Positions 9,569 to 18,303 of a stretch of 64,000 nucleotides of DNA are shown here, in pieces. Positions within the stretch are counted from its first letter, which is position 1. Each line of letters opens with the position of its first letter. A model generated the notes under the pieces. The model searched no databases. It had not been told where the DNA came from and worked only from the letters and a program-made list of their open reading frames with translations. Position numbers and translations under genes: made by a program. Source of the stretch: CAZOHN01 sp964579325 (GTDB lineage: Bacteria > Pseudomonadota > Alphaproteobacteria > Rhodobacterales > Rhodobacteraceae); assembly GCA_964579325.1 (NCBI GenBank), contig CAZOHN010000001.1, positions 62,001-126,000 on the forward strand, written 5' to 3'.

Positions 9569-9865
9569 CTAGACGCGGTCCTTGAGCGGCGCAATCTCGG
9601 TCAGCCGCACGGCAAGCTGGCCAGCGCGGTCTCCATCGAGCTCTTCCAGTTCGCCCCGGGCGATCAGGCGATCACCGACGTAGAGTTCGACCGGATCGTC
9701 GATGCGGCGGTCCAGCGGGAGCACCGATTCGGGTCCGAGCTTCATCAGGTCGCGGACGAGGGGGCGCGCGCGGCCGACGGAAATGGTGATCTCCACGGGC
9801 ACGTTGGTAAACGGGTTGCGGGTGACGTCCGGCCCCGCCGCTGACGACAGGTCACTCTCATCCAT
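9569..9865 (-). CDS. fliN: Flagellar motor switch protein FliN
   Basis: A 98-residue protein made of one SpoA-like domain, with the patterns VPVEITISVGRARPLVRDLM and DPVELYVGDRLIARGEL. FliN builds the lower C-ring of the flagellar switch and binds FliH during export. It is short, as in this order, lacking a long N-terminal extension. The gene overlaps fliH by 8 bases upstream and stops 4 bases before fliP, so it is co-transcribed. Its usual partner gene fliM is not in this window. Confidence 0.94.
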   Translation of the reverse strand: MDESDLSSAAGPDVTRNPFTNVPVEITISVGRARPLVRDLMKLGPESVLPLDRRIDDPVELYVGDRLIARGELEELDGDRAGQLAVRLTEIAPLKDRV

Positions 9866-10457
9866 GGCGGCTCAACCTCTGCTCTGGTTCATTGAGAAAT
9901 GCAGCCATGAGGCCCTGCATGGCCTCGATCACGGCTGAGGTATCGAGAATCCGTTCGGACTCCCCGAACCGGAAATGCACCTGGCCCTCACCCAGCAGTG
10001 GGTCGACAACGATCTCGAGCGGGAACGGGACGTCGGCCGCAACGGCTGCCTCCACCTGGGCGCCATCCGACGCGGCAACGGCAAGCCTCACCGGCGTCTC
10101 AAGCCCCTGCTCTGCGGCCGCGAGAACTTCGGCGACAACCGCCTTGCCGAGAGTTTCGCGCGCAAGCTGCGGCAGGATGCGGTTGACCATGGTCTCGAGG
10201 AGTGGCTCCAGCGACCGGAGCATGTGCGTTCTTGCCTCGTGGAAGGTGAAGGAGAGTTCTCGCAGGTTCCGGGAAAGGTCTTCCCGTATCCTGTCGTGGT
10301 CGTCCGCCTGCGCGCGCACGGCATCGTCCCAGCCTGCGGAATAGCCCTCCTCGTAGGACTTGAGCCTGACCTCCTCGAGGTCCGGACCTTCGGCATGCAC
10401 CATGTCGGGTTCATGGCTTTCGCCACCGAAGGCCTCGAGGCGCAATCGCTTGATCAT
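9858..10457 (-). CDS. fliH: Flagellar export ATPase regulator FliH-like protein
   Basis: A 199-residue soluble protein placed between fliF and fliN, the usual position of fliH in Rhodobacterales. It has the acidic/helical N-terminus typical of FliH with the YEEGYSAGWDDAV pattern (GxxxG-like repeats), a long amphipathic helical centre, and a C-terminal region with FPLEIVVDPLLGEGQVHFRF that matches the FliH/V-ATPase subunit E end, where DPxLxxGxxxxE is common. FliH dimers hold and restrain the FliI ATPase. Its ATG overlaps the fliF stop (TGATG). Sequence similarity alone is weak; position makes the call. Confidence 0.85.
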   Translation of the reverse strand: MIKRLRLEAFGGESHEPDMVHAEGPDLEEVRLKSYEEGYSAGWDDAVRAQADDHDRIREDLSRNLRELSFTFHEARTHMLRSLEPLLETMVNRILPQLARETLGKAVVAEVLAAAEQGLETPVRLAVAASDGAQVEAAVAADVPFPLEIVVDPLLGEGQVHFRFGESERILDTSAVIEAMQGLMAAFLNEPEQRLSRHG

Positions 10458-12106
10458 CAGGTACGTTCTCCTCGGTCTTCCATCCAGTTGCGGAGGATTT
10501 CCGTCGTTTCCGCCTGCCGCTCCGAAATCAGCTTCCTGAGGCGCTTCACCGGATCGGCGTCATCTTCCGCTGCTCCATCGCCGTCCTCGAAGCCCCCCAT
10601 GCCCGCCATCATCGGGAAGCCACTGGCCATGGGCAGGTTCATCGTTGGCAAGCCGTCGTCGATCTCGCCGTCCAGGACCGGCGCCATCTCCCCATCGACG
10701 CCCAGTGCAAGACGGTCGCCCGATCCGTCGAGCTGGCGCGGCGAAGGCAGGGCGCGCGGAGCGAGGATCGGGCGGACGACGAATAGGCCCAGAATGAGGG
10801 CGACGATCGCGAGCACGGCCAACTGGATGAGGGACATCACGTTGAAGCCGCCAGAGATCGACCCGATGAGGCCGGCGCCACTTCCATCGGTGCCCATGAC
10901 CGAGGCGGGTTCGAACGGCAGGGACCGAACGGTGACGACATCGCCGCGCGCTTCGTCGAAACCGACGGCCGATCTCACCAGTTCGCCGATCGCTGCAATC
11001 TGATCCTCGCTCCGCGGGGCCCACGCCTCGACCCCGGAGGCATCGGCCTGCACCAGTCCATCGACGAGGACGGCGACCGTGATCCTGCGGATCCCGCCGG
11101 GGCTCTTCAGGATCTCGCGCTGGGTCTCGGAAACTTCGTAGTTGGTGCGCTGCCGGGTCTCGCTGTCGCGTTCGGAAGACTGTCCGGCACCACCCTGGGC
11201 ATCTCCATCCGGCAGATTGCTGGCCACGGTCACGCCATTCTGTCGACTGTCGGTTGCCTGGCTGGTTCGCTCCTCAGTCTCCGAGCTGATCGCCACGCGG
11301 CTTTCCGGGTCGAAGCGGCGCTCGGTGATCTGCTCGCGCTCGGTCAGCGTCTCGACGCTGACCTCCACGACGGCCTTGCCCGGCCCGACATAGGCCTCAA
11401 GCAGGCGCTCGACGTTGCGGCGAAGCTCGGCGGCGCGGTCCGGTCCGCTCCCGATTCCCGCGGAAGGGTCCTCTGCGCCGAGAACTCGGCCGCTGGTGGC
11501 ATCGATGACCGACACGGCGTCCGGGCTTAGCCCGGCGACGGCCGAGGCCACGAGGAATCTGACAGCGCGTGCCTGGTCGGGTCCGATCGGCCCGGAGGCC
11601 GGCGTAAGCGCGACCGAGGCAGAGGGCATCACGTCGCGGCGAAAGCTCTGCCCTGGTGGCGTAGCGATATGGACCCTTGCTGAGCGGATGCCTGGGCTGG
11701 CCGAGATCGTTCGCGCAAGTTCACCCTCTTTCGCACGCCAATAGGCGGCGTCGAACATCTGAGCGGTCGTTCCAAAGCCCGAAAGATTGTCGAGGAGCTC
11801 GTAGCCCTGGCCTCCATTCGCAGGAAGGCCGTCTGCGGCCAGGGTGAGCCGCAGTTGATCGCGCTGGCTGGAATCGGCGAAGATCGCATTGCCGCGCACT
11901 TCGTAGGCCACGCCGCGCTGCTCGAGCGCAGCCACGACGTCTCCCGCAGCCGAGGCTTCGAGACCCGAGTAGAGGAGCGCCAAGGATGGAGTCGTCGCGG
12001 CCCGAGAGAGAAGAAGCACGGCCCCGAACATTGCCAGCGTTGCCACGGCCACAAAGACGCGGCGTGCCGGACTGAGGGCTGACCAGACGGTGACGAGCGA
12101 CTGCAC
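10457..12106 (-). CDS. fliF: Flagellar MS-ring protein FliF
   Basis: A 549-residue FliF, which forms the MS ring in the inner membrane. It has an N-terminal membrane helix (~20-40), the YscJ/FliF ring-building domain (~45-215, with SPGIRSARVHIATP), a variable Ser/Asp-rich loop, a second membrane helix (VMSLIQLAVLAIVALILGLF), and a cytoplasmic tail ending EILRNWMEDRG that would bind FliG. I chose the GTG at 12106 because AAGGAG lies 6 bases upstream; the TTG at 12112 directly abuts that ribosome site. It heads the leftward fliFHNP operon, divergent from fliL. Confidence 0.96.
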   Translation of the reverse strand: MQSLVTVWSALSPARRVFVAVATLAMFGAVLLLSRAATTPSLALLYSGLEASAAGDVVAALEQRGVAYEVRGNAIFADSSQRDQLRLTLAADGLPANGGQGYELLDNLSGFGTTAQMFDAAYWRAKEGELARTISASPGIRSARVHIATPPGQSFRRDVMPSASVALTPASGPIGPDQARAVRFLVASAVAGLSPDAVSVIDATSGRVLGAEDPSAGIGSGPDRAAELRRNVERLLEAYVGPGKAVVEVSVETLTEREQITERRFDPESRVAISSETEERTSQATDSRQNGVTVASNLPDGDAQGGAGQSSERDSETRQRTNYEVSETQREILKSPGGIRRITVAVLVDGLVQADASGVEAWAPRSEDQIAAIGELVRSAVGFDEARGDVVTVRSLPFEPASVMGTDGSGAGLIGSISGGFNVMSLIQLAVLAIVALILGLFVVRPILAPRALPSPRQLDGSGDRLALGVDGEMAPVLDGEIDDGLPTMNLPMASGFPMMAGMGGFEDGDGAAEDDADPVKRLRKLISERQAETTEILRNWMEDRGERT

Positions 12107-12164
12107 CGACAACTCCTTCTCGCGACGTTCTGTCTACGTTCATCCCCTCAATCACCTATCGGCC

Positions 12165-12179
12165 TTAACAATCAGTTAG
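12165..12179. promoter_or_regulatory. CtrA-like binding site between fliF and fliL
   Basis: TTAACAATCAGTTAG matches the CtrA consensus TTAA-N7-TTAA at seven of eight fixed positions with exact spacing. It sits in the 118-base divergent region between fliF and fliL, where it could control both flagellar operons. CtrA is known to drive flagellar genes in Rhodobacterales; occupancy here is inferred. Confidence 0.5.
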
Positions 12180-12224
12180 TTCCCGGGCGGTAAGGATGGT
12201 CGAGCTGAGAACCGGAGCGATGGC

Positions 12225-12701
12225 ATGGCAGCAACCGAGGAAACGCCTGAAGAGGCGCCCAAAAAGAAATCCAAGCTTCCCTTGCTGCTGGGGCTCGTGC
12301 TGGCTGTGGCTCTGGGCGGCGGCGGTTTCTACGCGACGTACTCCGGCCTGATTCTCGGCGGGAACGGGGAGCAAGCAAGACCGTCCGTCGACCCGATGCC
12401 GGACGTGGCATTCGTGTCGGTTACGCCGCTGATCATCTCGCTCGGGCGAAACTCGCCCAACCGCCATCTCCGGTTCACGGCCGACCTCGAAGTTCCGAAG
12501 GCACATACCGCCGAGGTGCAGCAACTGATGCCAAGGATTCTCGACGTGATGAACACGTTTCTGCGTGCCGTCGATTCCAGCCAGTTCGAGGACCCGTCCG
12601 CCCTCGTCAAGCTGCGGGCGCAGCTGCTGCGCCGGGTGCAGCTCGTCGTGGGCGAAGGCCGGGTCCGCGACATTCTTGTGACCGAGTTCGTCCTGAACTG
12701 A
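12225..12701 (+). CDS. fliL: Flagellar basal-body-associated protein FliL (copy 1)
   Basis: A 158-residue FliL with a short Lys-rich cytoplasmic N-terminus (EEAPKKKSKLP), one membrane helix (~19-40) and a periplasmic stomatin-like domain that includes FTADLEVPKAH and ends RVRDILVTEFVLN. FliL forms rings around the stator and tunes torque and switching. GGAG at 12214-12217 serves the ATG. It is the first gene of a rightward operon running through motE, motA, sltF and flhA to flhB. A second FliL-like gene lies at 22688-23167, so this genome has at least two. Confidence 0.93.
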   Translation: MAATEETPEEAPKKKSKLPLLLGLVLAVALGGGGFYATYSGLILGGNGEQARPSVDPMPDVAFVSVTPLIISLGRNSPNRHLRFTADLEVPKAHTAEVQQLMPRILDVMNTFLRAVDSSQFEDPSALVKLRAQLLRRVQLVVGEGRVRDILVTEFVLN

Positions 12702-12716
12702 GGGGAAGGGGACAAC

Positions 12717-13112
12717 ATGGCTCTGATTGCCGATTTTCTTCTGGTTACCGGCACACTCGCGGTGGCCTTCTACTGCATCGTATTGTCGCGTCGTCTTTCA
12801 CGGTTCACCGACCTCGAGCACGGCATGGGAGGCGCCGTGGCGGTGCTTTCGGCGCAGGTCGACGACATGACCAAGGCGCTCGAACGCGCGCGGACGTCTG
12901 CAGGGTCGTCCGCGACGACGCTTGAGGCGACGACGGCGCGGGCCGAAGCCGTGGCGCAGCGGCTCGAACTCCTGATCGCATCCATGCATGACCTGCCCGA
13001 AGCCTCTGGCGAGGGCCGACTGCGCGCCCATCGCACGGTCGTGAGGCGCTCCCGTCACGCAATGCCGGGAGACGATCGCTCCGCCGAACTCTATCGGGAG
13101 GCAGCCGAATGA
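12717..13112 (+). CDS. Membrane-anchored coiled-coil flagellar-cluster protein, unknown
   Basis: A 131-residue protein I do not recognise by name. It has one N-terminal membrane helix (residues ~4-22, LIADFLLVTGTLAVAFYCIV), then a predicted helix with heptad-like pattern (~30-90: HGMGGAVAVLSAQVDDMTKA), and a basic, probably disordered tail. It lies 15 bases after fliL and overlaps motE by 4 bases, so it is surely co-expressed with stator-associated proteins. The topology (short anchor, cytoplasmic or periplasmic coil) would suit a basal-body accessory factor, but this is only inference. Confidence 0.8.
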   Translation: MALIADFLLVTGTLAVAFYCIVLSRRLSRFTDLEHGMGGAVAVLSAQVDDMTKALERARTSAGSSATTLEATTARAEAVAQRLELLIASMHDLPEASGEGRLRAHRTVVRRSRHAMPGDDRSAELYREAAE

Positions 13113-13807
13113 TGCGGCTGCTCAGGCACAAGCGGACCCCGGCGGCGCCGACCGGAACGTCGACGCCGGTGGTACCCCCGGGGCGCAGTCGCCCCAGACC
13201 TGTCATGAGGAGCCGGGGGACCCTTTTCATCCTCGCCGCGCTTCTTTTCCTTTCAGGGCTGTTGCGCCTGGGCGATGGCACGGGGCGTGCCATCGCGCTG
13301 GAGGTCAGCGCAATTGCCGGCGGAATCGCCGCCACACCGGCAGTTGCCGCGGATTCCACGGATGGCCTGGGCGAGCTGCTCACGGCCCTGCGCGAGCGCG
13401 AGGCGCGTTTGGCCGAGGCAGAGGCCAGGAACGTCGAGCGCGAGCGTGCCCTGGCAGAAGCGGAGCAGGAGGTCGCCAAGGGCCTCGTGGCGCTCTCGGA
13501 AGCAGAAGAGGCGGTATCGGCCCTTCTGGCGTTGGCCGACACGGCAACCGAGTCCGACATCTCGAGGCTGGTAGCGATGTACGAGGCGATGAAACCTGCC
13601 GAGGCTTCCGCGCTTTTCGACCAGATGGATCCTGTGTTCGCGGCCGGTTTCCTTGGCCGCATGCGATCAGACGCCGCTGCCGGGGTCCTGGCAGGTCTCC
13701 CTCCCGAAAAGGCCTATGCTCTCAGTGTGGTCCTTGCGGGTCGGAACGCCGCTGCGGCCGCTGACGCCAGAACTTCGACATCAGGGCCCACCAGCGCCTC
13801 TCCCTGA
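13109..13807 (+). CDS. motE: MotE-family flagellar motility chaperone
   Basis: A 232-residue protein with a proline-rich basic N-terminus, one membrane helix (~residues 37-58), a heptad-rich coiled coil (~90-145, LREREARLAEAEARNVERER) and a C-terminal MgtE-N-like domain (LVAMYEAMKPAEASALFDQM). This layout is that of MotE, a periplasmic chaperone for the MotC-type stator factor in rhizobia, also found in flagellar clusters of other alphaproteobacteria. It sits between the fliL operon start and motA. The exact partner in this organism is unknown. Confidence 0.8.
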   Translation: MMRLLRHKRTPAAPTGTSTPVVPPGRSRPRPVMRSRGTLFILAALLFLSGLLRLGDGTGRAIALEVSAIAGGIAATPAVAADSTDGLGELLTALREREARLAEAEARNVERERALAEAEQEVAKGLVALSEAEEAVSALLALADTATESDISRLVAMYEAMKPAEASALFDQMDPVFAAGFLGRMRSDAAAGVLAGLPPEKAYALSVVLAGRNAAAAADARTSTSGPTSASP

Positions 13808-13971
13808 CCCGACCTGCAGAACCGAACGTTCCCGGTGGCAGAGGACGAAAAGCCAAATGTCGCGGCCAGGATGCCGAAGTGCTCAAGCGCAGCCGACATC
13901 GCATCTCTGTCGACTGAATATTTACGCCCTGCGGGCAAGCTTGCCGAAGAATCCGGTGGGGAGACCTCGTC

Positions 13972-14841
13972 TTGTTCAGTATCGTTGGCATCGTCGTCAT
14001 TTTCGTCATGGTCTTCGGCGGCTACATGTTGGCCGGGGGGAAATTCGGCATTATCATCAAGGCGCTGCCCTTCGAGATGATGATGATCGCCGGTGCGGCA
14101 GTTGGCGCGTTCCTGATCACGAACGATTCGAGCACGGTCAAGGCAACACTCAAGGGGTTGGGAAAGGTCTTCAAGGGCCCGCACTGGAAGCCCGACGACT
14201 ACCGCGATCTGCTATGCCTCCTGTTCGAGTTGATCCGGGTTTCTCGCGCCAATCCTGTAGCCCTCGAAGAGCAGATCGAGTCGCCCGAGACTTCGCCCAT
14301 CTTCTCTCGATACCCCCGCATCCTTGCCGACCACGAAGCAATCGACTTGATCTGCGATACCTTGCGCGCTGCCTCCATGAACTACGACGACCCGCATCAG
14401 GTCGAGGAAGTCCTCGAGAAGCGCTTGGACGTACACTTCCATCACATGAGCCACCCTTCGCATGCGTTGCAAGGCATGGCCGACGGACTTCCGGCGCTGG
14501 GAATCGTTGCTGCCGTTCTGGGGGTGATCAAGACGATGGCCTCGATCGACCAACCTCCGGAGATCCTCGGCAAGATGATCGGCGGCGCGCTTGTCGGCAC
14601 GTTTCTCGGTGTTTTCCTGGCCTACGGGTTTGTCGGACCGTTTTCGGGCAAGGTCGGGAGCATCGCCGATGAGGACAAGCAGTTCTACAAGCTCATCCGC
14701 GAAGTCCTCGTCGCAAACCTGCATGCGCATCCGCCGGCGATCTGCATCGAGGTGGGTCGCCAGAACACCCCGCACCACTACCGTCCCACGTTCTCCGAAC
14801 TCGAGGAGGCCCTGAAGAACGCCAAGCAGGATGCGGCATGA
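13972..14841 (+). CDS. motA: Flagellar stator protein MotA
   Basis: A 289-residue MotA, the proton-channel stator subunit. It shows four hydrophobic segments (~1-20, 28-48, ~165-190, ~200-225), the conserved ALPFEMMMIAGAAVGAF block, and the channel-lining region GIVAAVLGVIKTM. Translation seems to start at a TTG (13972), because no ATG or GTG lies nearby in frame and GGGGAG precedes it by about 8 bases. 164 non-coding bases separate it from motE. Unusually, motB does not follow; an 839-residue exported protein does. Confidence 0.95.
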   Translation: MFSIVGIVVIFVMVFGGYMLAGGKFGIIIKALPFEMMMIAGAAVGAFLITNDSSTVKATLKGLGKVFKGPHWKPDDYRDLLCLLFELIRVSRANPVALEEQIESPETSPIFSRYPRILADHEAIDLICDTLRAASMNYDDPHQVEEVLEKRLDVHFHHMSHPSHALQGMADGLPALGIVAAVLGVIKTMASIDQPPEILGKMIGGALVGTFLGVFLAYGFVGPFSGKVGSIADEDKQFYKLIREVLVANLHAHPPAICIEVGRQNTPHHYRPTFSELEEALKNAKQDAA

Positions 14842-17357
14842 CCTTTGGGAAGGTGACAGCCAGACAGCCACGTAGTGCAGGGCGGCCATTTCGCCTCCTC
14901 CTCGGCTTGGTTCTCATGCACAGCCTGATCGGTTCGCCTGCGGTGGCCGAGACGGTTCGGGTAAGATCAGGCAATCATGCCAGCTTCTCACGTCTCGTCG
15001 TGCCCTTGTCGACGCCAGTCGAGTGGATTCTCGGTCGTTCAGAGAACGGCTATATCCTTGAAGTCGAAGACAAAGACCTCGAATTCGATCTGGCCGGGGC
15101 GTTCGACAGGATTCCGCGAACCAGGATCACTGCGCTGCGTGCCGATCGCGGTCGGCCACGGCTGGAGGTCGACCTTGGTTGCGATTGCCACGCGACGGCC
15201 TTTGTCTACGGTGCCGCCGCGATCGTGATCGACGTGAATGACGGTCCCCCGCAACCGGGATCGCGCTTCGAAATGCCGATCGACCAGGCTGCCGCCCGCC
15301 CGATGAAGCCCTCGGACTCGATCCCGCCGTTGCCGTACGCTGGCGGACCGTTCCAGTTCGGATCCGTTCAGGGTCTCGCCATACTGTCTGATGCCGAGCC
15401 GAGCGAAGGCTCGATGTCATCCCTACGGCCTGAAGTGCCTGCCTTTGCCCAATCACGACAGCCCGTTTGGGCACCCAACACCGCGCCGGCACTGACTGCG
15501 GTGGCCGTGCCGGGCGTCTCAGGGGATGCCACCGCCAAGGTCGAACTCGCTGCGGAACTTGCCGCGCGGGCCATCGATAGCGAACGGTTGGTCCGAGAGC
15601 TTTCGCGCGCAGCCGCACAGGGGCTGTTGCAGCCGCGACTGCAGGCGGTCGACCCGTTCGAGAGCCTTTTGACGGCAGAACCAGCGGAACAGGAAGGTGT
15701 GGCGCCGCCTCCTGAACCTGTTGCTCGGGCTGACGAACAGTCCGGCCCTGAACTATCGACGCCACAGGGACCGGAGAGCCCGCCTAATCTGCGTATCGTG
15801 GCACAGACTTCGATCGACCGCGACACCGGCGTATCGCGGATCGTCCGTTCTCTCGGCAACGATGCACAGCCCTGCATCCAGGACTCCGCGCTCGACATCG
15901 CCTCCTGGGGTGACACGGATGCTCCTGAAGAGGGAATCAAGGGCCTTGCGCGGCACCGCGAGAACCTCGTGAAGGAGTTCGACCGGCCGGATCCGAAACG
16001 CGTGATCGAACTGGTGCGTTACTACCTCTGGCTGGGGTTGGGTGTCGAAGCGCGCTCGGTTCTCAAGGCTTTTGAAGGGGAAATTCCCGCGGCTCCAATA
16101 GAGGCGGCCATGACATGGCTCGTCGACGGCGAAACTGGAACCGAAGCCGTCGAGTTCAAGGGCCAATCCGGATGTTCCGGCCGCGCGGCGCTTTGGTCGC
16201 TTCTCGTCGAATCGGATGGAACGCTCCCGGAGGGCGTGAACAGACTGGCCGTGGTAGCGGCGTTCTCGGAGCTGCCTCCGGGTCTTCGGAGTGTCCTTGG
16301 CCAGGATCTCGCCCGGCGCTTTCTGGCGGCCGGCGATCGCAATTCGACAATCGCAATTCGCAACGCCCTCGCCCGCGCGGGTGCGCCATACATGCGGGAA
16401 GCAGAACTGATCGATGCCCGCATGGCGGTTCTTGAAGGAGATACCTCGGCAGGTCGGATGCTCGAGGCTCTTGCAATCGGAAATGACAGGATTGCGGCTG
16501 AAGCGCTCGCGTTGCAAGTCGAGGCGGGACTTGATCGGGGGGAGAATGTGGCGGGCGCAGCCGATGCGATAGCCGGACTTGCGCGAACGCATGGCGAAGC
16601 ACTGCCCGGCTCTGATCTCGACCGGCTCTCGATTCGAGCGCGGATCGCAGCTGGCGACTATGACGAGGTCCGGGCCGACCTCCTCCGCCGGGCGGCGGTC
16701 GATGGGGAAGCCGGAGAGGACCGCGCCTTGTGGTCGGAGTTCGTTTCGACCGTGACCGGAGATGCAAGCGATGCCGCGTTCCTGCGCCAAGCCTTTGCGC
16801 TGCGCCGCGACCTCGTAAACCTCCCCGTGGATCCGGATGCCAGGAATGCCCTCGCACATCGCCTTGAAGAATTGGGTTTTCCCGAAGAAGCGGGGGAGGT
16901 CCGTTCCAAGGCAGCCGAAGAGCCGGGACACAACCTGATGCGACCTGGGGGGGAGCCGTCGCGCAGGGATGCGAGTGCACAGGCTGATACTTCAGCCACC
17001 ACGACCGTCGAGCCGGCAACGGGCCGAGACCCAGTCGAGGGCGCGCGGGCGGGAGCCCTCACGGCGCCCGAAGCATTCGAGATACCAAGTTCTGGCGCCA
17101 ACAGGGACGAACCAACAGCCCAAAGCCTGCCGACGCAGGGAGTGGAAAGCCCGTCCCTGGAGGCGGGAAACGGGCTACCCATGGCAGCCGACGCTACCGC
17201 ATCCGGGCGTCGCACGGCAAATAGCGAGAGCCGCCCGCTCGTGGTGGAGGGTGGTGTGGTCGAGCGTGCTGCCAATGCGCTGGAGACTGCACGCGCGGCA
17301 AGGGCCGCGATCGAGCAGAGGCTGCAGGCCCTGCGAACGGCCGAGCCCTCGGGCTGA
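14838..17357 (+). CDS. Large exported flagellar-cluster protein, possible MotF-type rotation factor
   Basis: An 839-residue protein whose ATG overlaps the motA stop by 4 bases. It has an N-terminal hydrophobic segment/signal (~18-42, RPFRLLLGLVLMHSLIG), a beta-rich domain of ~100 residues (with DLGCDCHATAFVYG, a paired-Cys motif), a low-complexity linker, and a long alpha-helical, repeat-like region (~340-690) suggestive of TPR-type helical hairpins, followed by a disordered tail and a final helix. Rhodobacter sphaeroides carries MotF, a large membrane protein required for flagellar rotation, in a comparable flagellar cluster. From memory this could be its counterpart; I cannot verify identity. 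Its coupling to motA supports a motor role. Confidence 0.62.
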   Translation: MTFGKVTARQPRSAGRPFRLLLGLVLMHSLIGSPAVAETVRVRSGNHASFSRLVVPLSTPVEWILGRSENGYILEVEDKDLEFDLAGAFDRIPRTRITALRADRGRPRLEVDLGCDCHATAFVYGAAAIVIDVNDGPPQPGSRFEMPIDQAAARPMKPSDSIPPLPYAGGPFQFGSVQGLAILSDAEPSEGSMSSLRPEVPAFAQSRQPVWAPNTAPALTAVAVPGVSGDATAKVELAAELAARAIDSERLVRELSRAAAQGLLQPRLQAVDPFESLLTAEPAEQEGVAPPPEPVARADEQSGPELSTPQGPESPPNLRIVAQTSIDRDTGVSRIVRSLGNDAQPCIQDSALDIASWGDTDAPEEGIKGLARHRENLVKEFDRPDPKRVIELVRYYLWLGLGVEARSVLKAFEGEIPAAPIEAAMTWLVDGETGTEAVEFKGQSGCSGRAALWSLLVESDGTLPEGVNRLAVVAAFSELPPGLRSVLGQDLARRFLAAGDRNSTIAIRNALARAGAPYMREAELIDARMAVLEGDTSAGRMLEALAIGNDRIAAEALALQVEAGLDRGENVAGAADAIAGLARTHGEALPGSDLDRLSIRARIAAGDYDEVRADLLRRAAVDGEAGEDRALWSEFVSTVTGDASDAAFLRQAFALRRDLVNLPVDPDARNALAHRLEELGFPEEAGEVRSKAAEEPGHNLMRPGGEPSRRDASAQADTSATTTVEPATGRDPVEGARAGALTAPEAFEIPSSGANRDEPTAQSLPTQGVESPSLEAGNGLPMAADATASGRRTANSESRPLVVEGGVVERAANALETARAARAAIEQRLQALRTAEPSG

Positions 17358-17466
17358 GCCGGATGGAATTCTGGCGGTCTGGCTGCGGCTTGCCGAAGAC
17401 TTACCGAATCTTCAGTTTCGCCCGCCTAGAGTGCGGTCACTCCAGCAAGAACTGTGGGGGAGGAAC

Positions 17467-18303
17467 ATGTCCGACGGGGCCCGGCCGGCAATCGGCGTAT
17501 CAGTCTTGGATGGTGGATGGCTGGGTCGTCGGGGCAGCAGTGTGCAGGGCTTGCTCCTGGCCACGGCGCTGTGCTTCGCGGTGCCGTCCCCACGCGCGTG
17601 GGCGGAGGACACCCCACAGTCGGATCTGCGCGCCGATCCTTCGCTGCTTTGCGATGCGGCAGCCGCTCGGGTGTCGCGCGAGAGCGGCATTCCGCTCGCC
17701 GTGCTGCAGGCGATCAGCCTGACGGAAACCGGGCGTCGCCGCCATGGCGCATTGCGGCCCTGGCCCTGGACCGTGAACATGGAAGGAAAGGGAGACTGGT
17801 TCGGCACACGTGAGCAGGCGCTCGCACATGTCGAAGCCAACTTCACGCGGGGCGCGCGCAGCTTTGATGTCGGCTGCTTTCAACTCAACTTCCGTTGGCA
17901 CGGAGACGCCTTCCGATCCATCGAGGAGATGTTCGATCCGCTCGCGAATGCGCGCTATGCGGCCGCATTTCTTGCGGAACTCCACGCCGAACTCGGAAAC
18001 TGGAGCGCAGCAGCCGGGGCCTATCATTCCCGGACACCAGAGTACGCCCGGCGCTACCGAGCGCGCTTCGATACGATTCTGGCGGCGCTTGAGGGCGATG
18101 CTTTTCCGGGGTCGGAACCTGGGTCTCCCCTGATCGAGGTCGCGACCGCTGAAACCGCGGTACTCCCTGAGCGCGTCAACAGTTTCCCCCTGCTCCAGAC
18201 AGGCCTCGGTCCGAGATCGCTCGGTTCGCTGGTTCCCCTCGAGGTGGGGCGTTCGGTCGCGTTCTTCGGGCTGCCCTCATCGGGAATTGAAGATGCTCTC
18301 TGA
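17467..18303 (+). CDS. sltF: Flagellar lytic transglycosylase SltF-like
   Basis: A 278-residue exported lytic transglycosylase. The signal peptide is long (cleavage near AWA-ED, residue ~46). The SLT fold is seen in LAVLQAISLTETG, with Glu87 as the expected catalytic acid, then SFDVGCFQLNFRWHG, and AAGAYHSRTPEYARRY. SltF of Rhodobacter sphaeroides opens peptidoglycan for the flagellar rod and replaces the missing glucosaminidase half of FlgJ; the short FlgJ-like protein at 32339 in this window fits that. The ATG at 17467 is preferred over upstream in-frame starts, which would overlap the preceding gene. The end overlaps flhA. Confidence 0.9.
   Translation: MSDGARPAIGVSVLDGGWLGRRGSSVQGLLLATALCFAVPSPRAWAEDTPQSDLRADPSLLCDAAAARVSRESGIPLAVLQAISLTETGRRRHGALRPWPWTVNMEGKGDWFGTREQALAHVEANFTRGARSFDVGCFQLNFRWHGDAFRSIEEMFDPLANARYAAAFLAELHAELGNWSAAAGAYHSRTPEYARRYRARFDTILAALEGDAFPGSEPGSPLIEVATAETAVLPERVNSFPLLQTGLGPRSLGSLVPLEVGRSVAFFGLPSSGIEDAL

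Noticed and set aside
13808..13971. Small gene or sigma-28 promoter between motE and motA
   Set aside because: No frame with a ribosome site and conserved composition; a GCCGAAGA element lacks a matching TAAA.
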